Positions 45,032 to 54,337 of a stretch of DNA of 64,000 bases are shown piece after piece. A program made the position numbers and the translations under genes. Position 1 is the stretch's first letter; every line of letters begins with the position of its first letter. The notes beneath the pieces were generated by a model. That model saw only the letters and a list, made by a program, of their open reading frames with translations. It ran no database searches and was not told where the DNA came from. Source of the DNA: Spirochaetota bacterium (GTDB taxonomy: Bacteria; Spirochaetota; UBA4802; JAKQUI01); NCBI GenBank assembly GCA_029562645.1, contig JAKQUI010000062.1, positions 1 through 64,000 of the forward strand. Reading direction: 5' to 3'.

Positions 45032-47533
45032 ATGTCGCCTGACGATATCGCTGCCCTCCCGATTTATCCGCACCTCGACGAGATCGCCGAAACGCTCGCG
45101 CGCCATTCCGCGATGCTCCTGCATGCCGAGCCCGGCGCGGGGAAGACGACGCTCGTACCGTGGCGTCTGCTGCGGGAGAAGGAGTGTGCCGGCGGCAAGA
45201 TCGCGCTCCTGCAGCCGCGCCGGATCGCCGCACGCGCGGCCGCCGAGCGGATCGCCGCGCTTCTGGGCGAGGAGATCGGGAGCGCCGTTGGGTTGCGCAC
45301 GCGAACGGAGACGATCTCGGGCCCGGCCGCGCGCCTCGAGGTGATGACCGAGGGCGTCCTCGTCCGCATCATCCAGGGCGACCAGTCCCTTGGCGGTTAC
45401 GGGACGATCATCTTCGACGAGTTCCACGAGCGGAGCCTCGTCGGCGACCTGGGAATTGCGCTCGCGATCGATTGCAAAAAACACCTACGGTCGGATCTTC
45501 GCTTTCTTTTTATGTCGGCGACGATGAATGCCGACGCGCTCCGCGACACATTGGGCGATGTCCCGCACCGGTCGATCCCCGGCCGCGCGCATCCCGTCGA
45601 GATCCGGTATTCGCCCCCGCGGGGCGCCGAGGCCCCATGGGACGCCGCCGGTCGCCTCGCGCTTGAAGCGTTGCGCGAAATACAATGTGCGGGCGACGTG
45701 CTGGTCTTTCTCCCGGGCTTTCGCGAGATCCGCCGGGCGCGGGAGGCGTGCGCCGGCCTTTCGTCGGCCGACGCCGAGATCATGGTGCTGCACGGTCGCG
45801 TGCGGCCCGAGGAGCAGCGCGCGGTGCTGCGACGCCCCGAAACGGGCCGGCGGCGGATCATCCTTGCCACAAACGTCGCCGAGACGAGCCTCACGATCCC
45901 CGGGATACAAGCCGTCGTCGACCTGGGGCTCGAGCGGCGCGTGCGCTTTTCGCCGCGAACGGGGATGGGCCACTGGGAAACCGTCCCGATCAGTGCGGCG
46001 TCGGCCGAGCAGCGGGCCGGTCGCGCGGGCCGGCTGGGTCCGGGGCTATGCCTGCGCTGGTGGGATTCACGGGAGTCGCGGTCCGACTTCGCGCCTCCGG
46101 AGATCGCCGAGGCGGACCTCGCGCCGCTCGTGCTCGAGTGTGCGCACTGGGGGGCACCATCGCCCTCAGATCTGGCCTGGATAACGCCGCCGCCGGAACC
46201 GGCGGTGCGGAGGGCGCAATCGCTCCTTTCCGATCTTGGCTTCCTCGACGGGCGCGGACGGATCACCGACGCGGGACGCCGGGCCGCACGGGTCGGCGCG
46301 CACCCCCGTTTTGCGCGCATGCTCTTCGACGGCATCGACCGCGGCGCGGCGGCGACCGCCGCGATCATCGCCGCGATCATCGAGGAGGGCGACCCGCTTC
46401 CCGGCGCCGACGTCGATCTCCGGACCCGCCTCGACGCCTGCCGAGAATGGCTCACCGGTTCCCGCGGCCGTCTCTCGGGGAGCGGTGCGGGGCGGATCGC
46501 GGATGCGGCGACCCGTCTTTTAAGCCAGGCCGGGGTACGCTGCAGCGCCATCGACGCGGAGGCGATCGATCCGAATCTCGCCGGCCTTCTCCTGCTTGGC
46601 GCGTATCCGGATCGCGCAGCGCGAAAAACACGCGACGACGGCCCGGCCCGAGCGCGTCTGGTGCTCGCGGGCGGCCGCGGGGCCACGGTGCGCGGCGCGC
46701 TTGCCGCCGAGGAATTTCTAGCCATTGCGGAGATTGACGGCGGTGAGAGCGACGGGCGCGTGATGCTTGCCGCACCCATCGCGCGCGCCGATCTCGAGGG
46801 TGGCGCAGCCGGACCGGTCCGCGCGTGTTGCACATTCGAATGGCGGGGCTGGACGCCCGCGGTCCACGTTGAGCGGAGGGTGGGGGCGCTGGTTCTCTCC
46901 CGGCAATCGGGAGGCAGTCCGGCCGCAGAGGAACTGCAACGGGCGGTGCGCGAGCGGATCATGCGCGAGGGAATCCAATCGCTCCCCTGGGGCGAAACGT
47001 CGCGGCGCCTGTGTGCGCGCTGCCGGTTCGTCCACGGCCGCGGCGTGCGGAATGATTGGCCGGATTTTTCCGACGACGCGCTTTCGCGCGAGGTTGATTC
47101 GTGGCTCGTGCCGCATGGAACGTGGTCGGGCGGCCCGGTGTTCGACGAGCGCTCGATCGTGCGCGCTCTCGAGGGCCGTCTGGGATGGGAAAACCGTCGC
47201 CTGCTCGACGATATCGCCCCGGAGATATGGACCCTCCCGTCCGGAAGCAGGCGGCCGATCGACTACACCGCGGGTGACATTCCCGTCCTCGCCGCGCGCC
47301 TGCAGGAATTCTTCGGCAGCGTCGAGACCCCGCGCCTCTGCGGCGAGCCCATCATCCTGCACCTTTTGAGCCCCGCGGGCCGCCCGGTGCAGATCACGCG
47401 CGACCTCGACGGCTTCTGGGACCGCGCCTATCCCGAGGTGAAAAAGGAGCTCAGGGGCCGCTATCCCCGCCATTTTTGGCCGGATGATCCGCGCGCCGCC
47501 GCGCCCACGGCGCGCGCAAAGCCGCGGAAATAG
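45032..47533 (+). CDS. hrpB: ATP-dependent RNA helicase HrpB
   Basis: 833 residues, the HrpB length. Motif I is AEPGAGKTT (about 31-39), motif II DEFH with DEFHERSL, motif III SATMNADAL, and the helicase C half with ATNVAETSLTIPG (motif V) and QRAGRAGR (motif VI). The C-terminal HrpB domain (about 650-830, WPDFSDDALS, LPSGSRRPIDY) is present. HrpB is a DEAH-type helicase of RNA processing; substrate unknown. It starts 56 bp after the aldolase. Confidence 0.95.
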   Translation: MSPDDIAALPIYPHLDEIAETLARHSAMLLHAEPGAGKTTLVPWRLLREKECAGGKIALLQPRRIAARAAAERIAALLGEEIGSAVGLRTRTETISGPAARLEVMTEGVLVRIIQGDQSLGGYGTIIFDEFHERSLVGDLGIALAIDCKKHLRSDLRFLFMSATMNADALRDTLGDVPHRSIPGRAHPVEIRYSPPRGAEAPWDAAGRLALEALREIQCAGDVLVFLPGFREIRRAREACAGLSSADAEIMVLHGRVRPEEQRAVLRRPETGRRRIILATNVAETSLTIPGIQAVVDLGLERRVRFSPRTGMGHWETVPISAASAEQRAGRAGRLGPGLCLRWWDSRESRSDFAPPEIAEADLAPLVLECAHWGAPSPSDLAWITPPPEPAVRRAQSLLSDLGFLDGRGRITDAGRRAARVGAHPRFARMLFDGIDRGAAATAAIIAAIIEEGDPLPGADVDLRTRLDACREWLTGSRGRLSGSGAGRIADAATRLLSQAGVRCSAIDAEAIDPNLAGLLLLGAYPDRAARKTRDDGPARARLVLAGGRGATVRGALAAEEFLAIAEIDGGESDGRVMLAAPIARADLEGGAAGPVRACCTFEWRGWTPAVHVERRVGALVLSRQSGGSPAAEELQRAVRERIMREGIQSLPWGETSRRLCARCRFVHGRGVRNDWPDFSDDALSREVDSWLVPHGTWSGGPVFDERSIVRALEGRLGWENRRLLDDIAPEIWTLPSGSRRPIDYTAGDIPVLAARLQEFFGSVETPRLCGEPIILHLLSPAGRPVQITRDLDGFWDRAYPEVKKELRGRYPRHFWPDDPRAAAPTARAKPRK

Positions 47534-47639
47534 CGTTGTGCGCAATTGATTGATCGCTCGGTCGCGCGATCGCCCTGATGCCGGTGCGGGTAAAGCATGG
47601 CGAGGCGCATCATTAGGCCGCACAAATCTCCCGGAGTGG

Positions 47640-47668
47640 TTGACATTGGCGTCATTGTACCGTATACT
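47640..47668 (+). promoter_or_regulatory. consensus sigma-70 promoter of the coiled-coil gene at 47726
   Basis: TTGACA (47640-47645), a 17-base spacer and TATACT (47663-47668), the closest match to consensus in the window. Confidence 0.8.
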
Positions 47669-47725
47669 GAACGGGTATGGCGCGTCCGACATGCGGGCGC
47701 GCGGAAATGCCAATTCTGGAGGTTT

Positions 47726-48055
47726 ATGATGGGTTACTGGGCAGAAGTTCGGGAGATTGCGCTCAAGGGGCTGGATCTCGCGGCGCAAAACATCAAGGAG
47801 GGGGCCGCGATCGCCGTCGAGAAGGGAAAGGAGGGTATGGCCTATGTGCAGCTGAAGAAGGACCTTATCCTCGCGCAAAGAAAACTGCACAACCTGCTTG
47901 CCGATCTCGGCGATGTCGTGTGCGATCTCTATAAGGAAAAAAAGGACGTGTACGCCGACGCCGTCGTGAAGGAAACGATGGATAAAATTCTCGCGGCGGA
48001 AAACGAGTGCAAAAAAATCGAGGCGGAGATCAAGGTTATCGGGGCGAAGCAATAA
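47726..48055 (+). CDS. small coiled-coil protein of unknown function
   Basis: 109 residues, predicted almost entirely helical, with amphipathic repeats (LKGLDLAAQNIKEGAAIAVE and LAAENECKKIEAEI). There is no signal peptide or membrane segment. CTGGAGG lies 5 bases before the ATG at 47726. With a near-consensus promoter just upstream and a hairpin terminator downstream it appears to be a highly expressed, monocistronic gene. No family named. Confidence 0.65.
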   Translation: MMGYWAEVREIALKGLDLAAQNIKEGAAIAVEKGKEGMAYVQLKKDLILAQRKLHNLLADLGDVVCDLYKEKKDVYADAVVKETMDKILAAENECKKIEAEIKVIGAKQ

Positions 48056-48078
48056 CCTGACGCATACGGGTGCGCCCT

Positions 48079-48124
48079 CCGGATTTTGAATTTTTTGTTT
48101 GAAATATTTAAAATCCGGTTTTGG
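48079..48124 (+). terminator. terminator-like hairpin after the coiled-coil gene
   Basis: CCGGATTTTGAA (48079-48090) pairs with TTTAAAATCCGG (48107-48118, one G-T wobble) over a 16-base loop, followed by four T. The large loop lowers confidence. Confidence 0.5.
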
Positions 48125-48176
48125 ATGCGGTCATCGGCTCCGTGAGAACCGTTTTGCCATAAAGGGGGTGCGCTGT

Positions 48177-49130
48177 ATGGACAGGAATCTCGCGCTGGAA
48201 CTGGTCCGGGTGACGGAGGCGGCCGCGCTGTACGCAAGCCGCTATATGGGGCGCGGCGATGAGATGCTGGCCAACAGCTCGGCGATCGAGGCGATGGCCA
48301 AGGTGTTCTCGTCGGTGTCCATCAACGGGAAGGTCATCAACGGCGAACAGGACCCGGCGGACGGGCCGCTGGTAAAGGGCCAGGCCGTGGGTACGATGAA
48401 CGGCATCGAGGCCGACATCGTGGTGGACGCTCTCGATGGAAAGACCACCTGCGCGCAGGGGGGACACAACGCCATCGCCGCCATCGCCATCGGCGAGCGG
48501 GGGGCGTTCTTCAATGCGCCGCAACTCTACATGGAGAAGATCGCGGTGGGGCCCGAGGCAAAGGGCGTCGTGGACATCACTCAACCGCCGAGCGTCAATA
48601 TCAAGCGCGTGGCGCGGGCCTCCGGCAAATACATCGAGGACGTGACCGTGTGCGTGCTCGACCGCGAGCGCCACGTCGATCTCATCAGTAAAATCCGGGA
48701 GACCGGGGCGCGCATCAAGCTGATCCGCGACGGCGACATCTCCGGCGCCGTGGCCACGGCGATGGAGGACAAATCGATCGACATTCTGATGGGCGTCGGG
48801 GGCGCCAAGGAGGGCATTCTCGCGGCGGCGGCGCTCAAGTGCCTCAACGGCGACATGCAGGCGCGCTTTGTTTGTCGCTGCGACGAGGACCGGGCCCGCA
48901 TCCGCGATTCGGGGATCGACGATCCGGACCGCATCTACGGCATCGTTGACCTGGTGCCCGGCAAGAACATCATGTTCTCGGCCTCGGGCGTGACCGACGG
49001 GGAGCTGTTGCCCGGCGTATGGTTCCGGCCCGGCGGCGCCGAAACGCACTCCATCGTGATGCGCTCGAAGACGCACACCGTGCGCTTCGTCAACACGCGC
49101 CACCACTTCGACTACAAGCCGCTCTACTAG
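48177..49130 (+). CDS. glpX: divergent GlpX-type fructose-1,6-bisphosphatase
   Basis: 317 residues, the GlpX length. Conserved are ALYASRYMGRGD (with D28) and AVGPEAKGVVDI, and the C-terminal block. The metal-binding stretch GEGExDEAP is altered (NGEQDPADGP) and the usual DPLEGTT is DALDGKT, so the glutamate corresponding to E88 is aspartate (D87). Activity against fructose 1,6-bisphosphate is therefore uncertain; a related sugar-bisphosphatase is possible. The ATG at 48177 is chosen because it gives the family N-terminus. Confidence 0.75.
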   Translation: MDRNLALELVRVTEAAALYASRYMGRGDEMLANSSAIEAMAKVFSSVSINGKVINGEQDPADGPLVKGQAVGTMNGIEADIVVDALDGKTTCAQGGHNAIAAIAIGERGAFFNAPQLYMEKIAVGPEAKGVVDITQPPSVNIKRVARASGKYIEDVTVCVLDRERHVDLISKIRETGARIKLIRDGDISGAVATAMEDKSIDILMGVGGAKEGILAAAALKCLNGDMQARFVCRCDEDRARIRDSGIDDPDRIYGIVDLVPGKNIMFSASGVTDGELLPGVWFRPGGAETHSIVMRSKTHTVRFVNTRHHFDYKPLY

Positions 49131-49308
49131 GCGGGCGGTCCGTCGCTCAACGCCGACGCGCGTGCGCGGCGGGATCAGCATGCGGCCGTTTCCGCTTTTT
49201 CCGAAAATGATTGATTTCTGCCGGCGGATATGGGATGATGCGGTCATTCGCGGGACCGAATCGCCGGCATATTCCGCGGGCGAGACCGTCGTCGCGTGAG
49301 GAGGCCTC

Positions 49309-50328
49309 ATGCAAACGATTTTCGGATTCGAGTGGCCCGTCGCGAGCGGTTTCGATATCGCGCTCATGATTGGCCTGGCGGCGCTTGTCGTGGCGTTTGC
49401 GTCCCTGCTTCGCTATTACCAGTACCTCAAGGACAAGGAGCGCCACGAGGAACAGTTCTTTAATTTCAAGACCAAGCAACTCGGGCTCACCAACTTCCAG
49501 TATAAAATCCTGCTGGGCATCGTCCGCATCGTGGGCCTCAAGGACTATCGGGCCGTGCTCCACACGCCCTCGCTCTTCGAGTCGTCGATCGCGTCGTTCA
49601 TGAGCTACATCCACAAAAAGGACGAGAGCGTCGATTCGCTCCTTGCGATCGGCAAGGACATCGTGATAACGTATGAGAAGCTGTATCATCCGGCCGCCTT
49701 TCGCAAGCCGCTGGATTCGATCCGTGATCTCGAGACCGACAGCCTGATGTACTTCCAGACCGAGGACGATCGCGTGTTTGTCGGGAAGCTGACCGCCAAG
49801 GACCAAAGCAGCCTTGCGCTCACGCTCTATCGCGAGCTCAAGGAGGGGGAGCTGCTGCAGGAGAAGGTGAGCGTGTTCGTGTGGCGAAACGGCGACGCGG
49901 AATACACCTTCGAGGCCACGGTGAGCGAATCGGACGGGAACGGCGTGCGCATCCTCATCCCGGACGTTTTCAAGCGTGGGCGCGAGGTGCGTCACCCCTA
50001 TCTCGAGGTGATGATCCCGTGCACGCTGTCGTGGCCGGTCGACCGCGAAAAGGGCGGCGGCGCGGAGGAAACGGATTCGGTCCGCGGGACCATCTGCAAA
50101 ATGAACGAGCATGAGATCGTGGTGCGGGTGGGAAGCCCCATCGCCTTCGAACGGGAGTATTCGATCGACTTCACGCTGTCGGATTTCAAAATACGCTCAC
50201 CCCTCAAGACGATGGCGGACGCCGTCATCCACGAGGAGAACATGCACTACTACACCTTCAAGTTCCTGGAGATTTCTGAGATCGCGGCGGACATCATCAG
50301 GAAGTACATCGTCGAGCGCATGGACTAG
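49309..50328 (+). CDS. PilZ-like membrane protein facing motAB
   Basis: 339 residues with one N-terminal membrane helix (about 17-35), a middle helical part, and a C-terminal half (about 150-335) resembling YcgR-N and PilZ folds. RGREVRHPYLEV takes the place of the RxxxR motif and GTICKMNEHEIVV that of the (D/N)xSxxG motif, both degenerate. It sits head to head against motB (14 bp). A flagellar role is inferred from position; c-di-GMP binding is doubtful. GAGG lies 6-9 bases upstream of the ATG. Confidence 0.6.
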   Translation: MQTIFGFEWPVASGFDIALMIGLAALVVAFASLLRYYQYLKDKERHEEQFFNFKTKQLGLTNFQYKILLGIVRIVGLKDYRAVLHTPSLFESSIASFMSYIHKKDESVDSLLAIGKDIVITYEKLYHPAAFRKPLDSIRDLETDSLMYFQTEDDRVFVGKLTAKDQSSLALTLYRELKEGELLQEKVSVFVWRNGDAEYTFEATVSESDGNGVRILIPDVFKRGREVRHPYLEVMIPCTLSWPVDREKGGGAEETDSVRGTICKMNEHEIVVRVGSPIAFEREYSIDFTLSDFKIRSPLKTMADAVIHEENMHYYTFKFLEISEIAADIIRKYIVERMD

Positions 50329-50341
50329 CGGCGTCCGCCGC

Positions 50342-51130
50342 CTAGCGCCATTCCTCGTCGGGCAGCGGGCGCGAGATGCGCGGGTCCTTGCCCTCCTGCA
50401 GCATGCGGTCGTGGAGGATCACGATGTCCACGCGCCGGTTGAGGGCGCGCCCCTCCGGCGTGTTGTTGTCGTCGATGGGCCGGTACTGGCCGAAGGCCAC
50501 GGCGGAGAGCTGCTTGGGGTTGACGCGCTCGTCCTCGATGAAATAGCGCACAACGCTGATGCTCCGCGCCGAGGAGAGGTCCCAGTTCGATTCGAAGCCC
50601 TCGCGCACGCCCGGCGTGCCGATGGGTCGGCTGTCCGTGTGACCCTCCACGCGGATAAAGTTCGTGATGCCCGTGAAGAGCCCGGAGAGCTTTTTGAGCA
50701 CCGGTTTGGCCTCGGGCTTGAGGCGTGAGCTGCCGGAGTCGAAATAGATGTCCGACGAGAGCGAAATCACCAGGCCGCGCTCGTCCTCCGTGACCCGGAC
50801 CTGCTTGGCCCGGATCTCGGGCCGGAACAGCTCCTGGGCGCGCTTGACGCCCTTGGCGAAGGTGCGCTCGCGCGTCGTGGAGGGCAGCGAGAGCAAATTG
50901 TGCCCCATCTCCGCGAGCTTGCCGCGAGCGAAGGTCTTCCCGCCGTCCATGATGCCCACGTTCCCCTTGATGGCCGACATGATGAGCTGAATGTCCTCGG
51001 CCTGGGTCTTGACCACGTCCTCGCCCATGAGCACGATGAAGAAGCACATGAGCAGGTTGTTCATGTCCCCCATCGAGACCATCCAGGGCGGGGCGCCCTT
51101 CTGCTTTGACTTTTCGAACTTCTTTCCCAC
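50342..51130 (-). CDS. motB: flagellar motor protein MotB
   Basis: 262 residues. PPWMVSMGDMNNLLMCFF near the N-terminus is the single membrane helix with the proton-channel aspartate (D22). The C-terminal OmpA-like domain (about 115-240; EGHTDSRPIG, LSSARSISVVRYF, FGQYRPIDDN) binds peptidoglycan and anchors the stator. motA is immediately upstream (3-bp gap). Confidence 0.95.
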   Translation of the reverse strand: MGKKFEKSKQKGAPPWMVSMGDMNNLLMCFFIVLMGEDVVKTQAEDIQLIMSAIKGNVGIMDGGKTFARGKLAEMGHNLLSLPSTTRERTFAKGVKRAQELFRPEIRAKQVRVTEDERGLVISLSSDIYFDSGSSRLKPEAKPVLKKLSGLFTGITNFIRVEGHTDSRPIGTPGVREGFESNWDLSSARSISVVRYFIEDERVNPKQLSAVAFGQYRPIDDNNTPEGRALNRRVDIVILHDRMLQEGKDPRISRPLPDEEWR

Positions 51131-51133
51131 GGG

Positions 51134-51910
51134 CTATTCGACCTCGCGTGAGATCGCCTCGCGCTCGGACGGCGGCAAGTACATGACCAGCTTGTCCTTG
51201 ACGATCCGCGGGTTTTCCCCGGACTGGATCGAGAGGATGCCCTCGAGCGTGATCATCTTCACGATCACCTCTTCCTGCGTTTTCATGTCGAGCTTGGTCG
51301 CCATGGGGGTGAACAGGACGTAGCACATCACGGCGCCATAGAGGGTCGTGAGGAGCGCGACGGCCAGATAGGGGCCGATGGTGGACTTGTCCTGGAGGTT
51401 TACGAGCATCATGACCAGACCCATGAGGGTCCCGATCATCCCGAACGACGGCGCCAGGGTGGCCCAATCGTCGAACATGCGCTTGTACGAGTCGTGGCGC
51501 TGGGCCATCTGGTCGATTTCAATTTCCAATATTTTACGCACCAGTTCGGGGTCGTTCCCGTCCACCACGAGCTGGATGCCCATTTTCATGAACGGGTCGT
51601 TGAGGTCCTGCAGATCGTCCTCAAGGGCGAGCAGGCCCTCCCGGCGCGACTTCTCGGAGAACGACACTAGCGTGAGGATGAGTTCGGAATAATTGAACTT
51701 CGAGTCGAATAGGCATATCCGGAACAGGTCCTTGATCTTAAGCAGTCGCACCAGGGGGTAGCCGACCATGAGCGACGCGATGGAGCCGCCGACGGTGATA
51801 AATACCGACGGGAGGTCGGCGAACATGAGCAGATTGCCCCCCGCTGAAAAAATACCGAACACCAGGGTGACCATGCCGAAGGTGACGCCAAGAATATAGG
51901 TTAAGCTCAT
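51134..51910 (-). CDS. motA: flagellar motor protein MotA
   Basis: 258 residues with four membrane helices (about 4-22, 30-50, 150-175, 183-203), the cytoplasmic loop carrying RREGLLALEDDLQDLNDPFM, and LAPSFGMIGTLMGLVMML with the conserved proline near helix 3. It forms the ion-channel stator with MotB. It starts at 51910, with 283 bp or so of upstream sequence before the TPR lipoprotein gene end, and is first in the mot pair. Confidence 0.95.
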   Translation of the reverse strand: MSLTYILGVTFGMVTLVFGIFSAGGNLLMFADLPSVFITVGGSIASLMVGYPLVRLLKIKDLFRICLFDSKFNYSELILTLVSFSEKSRREGLLALEDDLQDLNDPFMKMGIQLVVDGNDPELVRKILEIEIDQMAQRHDSYKRMFDDWATLAPSFGMIGTLMGLVMMLVNLQDKSTIGPYLAVALLTTLYGAVMCYVLFTPMATKLDMKTQEEVIVKMITLEGILSIQSGENPRIVKDKLVMYLPPSEREAISREVE

Positions 51911-52025
51911 ATCGTTTCCCCGGAGACGTGCTTTCGCGAAGCCGGATTGAACCTGCTACGATAGTTTATTATCGGTTGGCGGATGCGGATTGTTTGATAG
52001 TATAAATCGCCCGGATCGGGTTTTT

Positions 52026-52742
52026 TTACTTGTTCGATCCGGGCCGAGCGAGCTCGCCCTGCAGCCGCTGCATGTTATTTTTGCACGCCTCGATGTACTC
52101 GTTCTTGACGTTCGAGTCGGGTAGCTTCTCCAGGTCGCCGTAGAGCTCCTCGTAGGTCGCCAGGGACTGGTCCGGGCGGCCGCTGTCGTAGTACATCCGC
52201 GCCAGGCCGAAGCGCGAGCGGTAGTGTTTTTTGTTCTTGGAAGCGAACTCCTCCATGAGCCGCAGGCCATCGTCCTTCTTGTTTTTCTGATAGTACAGGA
52301 GCACGGCCAGCGCGAACCCCGCCTCGTTTCGGACCATACCGTAGTCGAGGGAGCGCCGATACTGGGACTCGGCGCGGTCGAAATCCTCCGGCCGGTTGAG
52401 GTCACGGCCGCGGTTGGCGTACGCCAGGCCCAGCGAGTAGTGCAGATTGGCGCTCTGCCGTCCCTGCGCGATCACCTTCTCGAGGTTGACGATCGCCTGT
52501 TCCCAGACGCCCATCATCAGGTAGCGATCGCCCAACTGTTCGTACCAGTCGAGCAGGCGCTGGTGCTGGCGGCTGGATTCGTCCTTTTTGAGCTCGCGCG
52601 CGATCTTGTCCTTCAATTCCTTTACGATCTGGTCGTCGGTCTTCCGCTCGCGAAGGCTCGATGTGCATTTCATGTCCCCGCAGGACACGGCCAGCGTCGT
52701 AACGATGACAATCGGGAGGATTCTGAACATGCGCGTTCTCAT
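52026..52742 (-). CDS. TPR-repeat lipoprotein
   Basis: 238 residues. The signal ends in a lipobox (TLAVSC, Cys about residue 20) after VIVTTL. The mature part is a helical array with TPR-like motifs (LGDRYLMMGVWEQAIVNLEK and LGLAYANRGRDLNRPEDFDRA). It is probably anchored at the membrane and mediates protein contacts. Start: two tandem ATGs at 52745 and 52742; the second has 6-base spacing from GAGG and is chosen. Its 15-base leader is identical to that of the gene at 29721. Confidence 0.75.
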   Translation of the reverse strand: MRTRMFRILPIVIVTTLAVSCGDMKCTSSLRERKTDDQIVKELKDKIARELKKDESSRQHQRLLDWYEQLGDRYLMMGVWEQAIVNLEKVIAQGRQSANLHYSLGLAYANRGRDLNRPEDFDRAESQYRRSLDYGMVRNEAGFALAVLLYYQKNKKDDGLRLMEEFASKNKKHYRSRFGLARMYYDSGRPDQSLATYEELYGDLEKLPDSNVKNEYIEACKNNMQRLQGELARPGSNK

Positions 52743-52863
52743 CATCAACCTCGCTTGTGTGACGATTGTTCGCGCCCGCAGCCGTTTCGCCGAAGGCGGG
52801 CCGCCTGCAAGACATTCTCTATTATGCCGCACGATGATGCGGCGTCAAGCGTTATCCGCGTGT

Positions 52864-53466
52864 TTACTCGATCACGTACTTGAAGTCCAGGTACGCCGCG
52901 AGTGCGTCGCGGGTGCGAAGCGACAGCTCCACGGCCAGCGGGATATGCCGCTTGGCCGAGAAAAGCGTCCGACGCCGGGGGACGATCGCGTCCGGGTTCG
53001 CCTCGGCAAACGAGCGCAGGTGCGCTTCGCCCAGGCGAACGGTGAACACCCGCGAGTCGTTCGGCTTGATCGAGAGGTCCCGCGTACCCGCGCCCAGCGG
53101 AACCGAGAGCACGGTCGCCTCGTCGTGTCGGAAGGTCGCCACGGCGACGGGATCGAGAAAGAAGAGCCGCTGGGGGATCGCCCGCTCGTTTTTCATGGTG
53201 AGCGTCACGTCGATGGTCTTTGCGGACTCGTCGTGCGTTATCGTGAGCCGATAGGCGGTCCCGGCGTATCGAACGAGCGTGTGATGGATGGTGCGATCGG
53301 GCGCGCTCCGGTAGTGATACGACACCATGAGGCCCAGTATAATGAGATTGAGGAGAAGCAGCCAGGGGGCGAAACGGCGCTTGGGCGCGCTCGGCTGGCG
53401 CTGCCATTTCGCGCGTCGTTCATTGAAGCGCTCAAGGAGTTCGGTCCGCGGATCGCTTTCAGCCAT
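52864..53466 (-). CDS. membrane-anchored protein of unknown function
   Basis: 200 residues: basic N-terminus (ERFNERRAKWQRQ), one membrane helix (about 31-48) and an extracytoplasmic beta-rich domain rich in R, T, V and L. No family can be named. It lies 121 bp upstream of the TPR lipoprotein gene on the same strand and divergent from the AT-rich region at about 53.5-53.7 kb. Function unknown. Confidence 0.55.
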   Translation of the reverse strand: MAESDPRTELLERFNERRAKWQRQPSAPKRRFAPWLLLLNLIILGLMVSYHYRSAPDRTIHHTLVRYAGTAYRLTITHDESAKTIDVTLTMKNERAIPQRLFFLDPVAVATFRHDEATVLSVPLGAGTRDLSIKPNDSRVFTVRLGEAHLRSFAEANPDAIVPRRRTLFSAKRHIPLAVELSLRTRDALAAYLDFKYVIE

Positions 53467-53754
53467 GCGTGCTCCAGCTCGATGGAATATCCTCAGAGTA
53501 GCGATATCGGCGCGGTCGAGTCAATCGAAATAATTCATGGGACATAATTCGAAGAGTATGCGTGAATAGTTTGGAGATAATAAAAATTGTAACTTTTTAT
53601 ATTCATAAATATTTATATGATTATTTCCTAGCCGTAAATCAAACTTTTTTAGGAAATATTAATTATTATTTTGGTGATACCTATTGACGATAAGTTTTTT
53701 GTATATTACATTAAAGTCTGGTTAGACGGTTTAACTAATTACAAAGAGAAGCGT
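53467..53754. other. AT-rich divergent intergenic region
   Basis: 288 bp, much richer in A/T than the rest of the window between about 53531 and 53720. It contains the inverted repeat TATTTCCTA (53622-53630) / TAGGAAATA (53650-53658) and the promoter of the next gene. No coding sequence is seen. Confidence 0.65.
53684..53712 (+). promoter_or_regulatory. promoter of the exported-protein genes at 53755
   Basis: TTGACG (53684-53689), 17-base spacer, TACATT (53707-53712); a TATATT at 53702-53707 overlaps as an alternative -10. Confidence 0.55.
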
Positions 53755-54288
53755 ATGTCCAAGAGAGTTGCATTAGTTATTTTCGCGGTTGTCGGTATCG
53801 CTATATGCGGTTTGTGCTTTGTTACAACACAATCGGCGACCATCGCCCGCGAAACGGCCCCCGAACGCATCCAGCCGGCTGGAGCCATTCCCACGGACGT
53901 CGAGGTGCGGATTCTCGAGACCCTCATGAACGCCCGTCCCGAGGCCGACCGCGCCGCGCTCACGAAACACGATGGCGCTCCCGCCGGTAACACGCCCGCC
54001 GTAACCGTCGACGTGGACGATGTGTCCCGCAGGGCCTCGTTCATTTTCCGTCCCTACGAGAACGCCGAGGAGAAGCGCGACGTACTGGACCGCCTCGAGG
54101 AGACCGGCGCGCTCTTCGACCGCATGATCGATACGACCGTTGACAGCATCGAGAAGGCGCTTTCCGACGGCTCGCGCACTACCGCCGAGATCGACGAGGC
54201 GAAGGCGGCGCTTGCGGAGATGAAAAAGGGCCGGCAGTTCATCAGCGGCAGAATCAAAATGGTTGAAAACGACGAATTCAGCCAATAG
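53755..54288 (+). CDS. exported helical protein of unknown function
   Basis: 177 residues with a signal or anchor segment (about 5-22) and a mature part with coiled-coil tendency (EEKRDVLDRLEETGALFDRM and ALAEMKKGRQFISGRI). No family is named. The ATG at 53755 has AGAGAAG upstream and lies 43 bases after the promoter. The phospholipase-like gene follows by 49 bp and is likely co-transcribed. Confidence 0.6.
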   Translation: MSKRVALVIFAVVGIAICGLCFVTTQSATIARETAPERIQPAGAIPTDVEVRILETLMNARPEADRAALTKHDGAPAGNTPAVTVDVDDVSRRASFIFRPYENAEEKRDVLDRLEETGALFDRMIDTTVDSIEKALSDGSRTTAEIDEAKAALAEMKKGRQFISGRIKMVENDEFSQ

Positions 54289-54337
54289 CGATAGGATCGT
54301 ACTTAAAAAAACGTATTCACGTCCTGGAGGATCTGTA

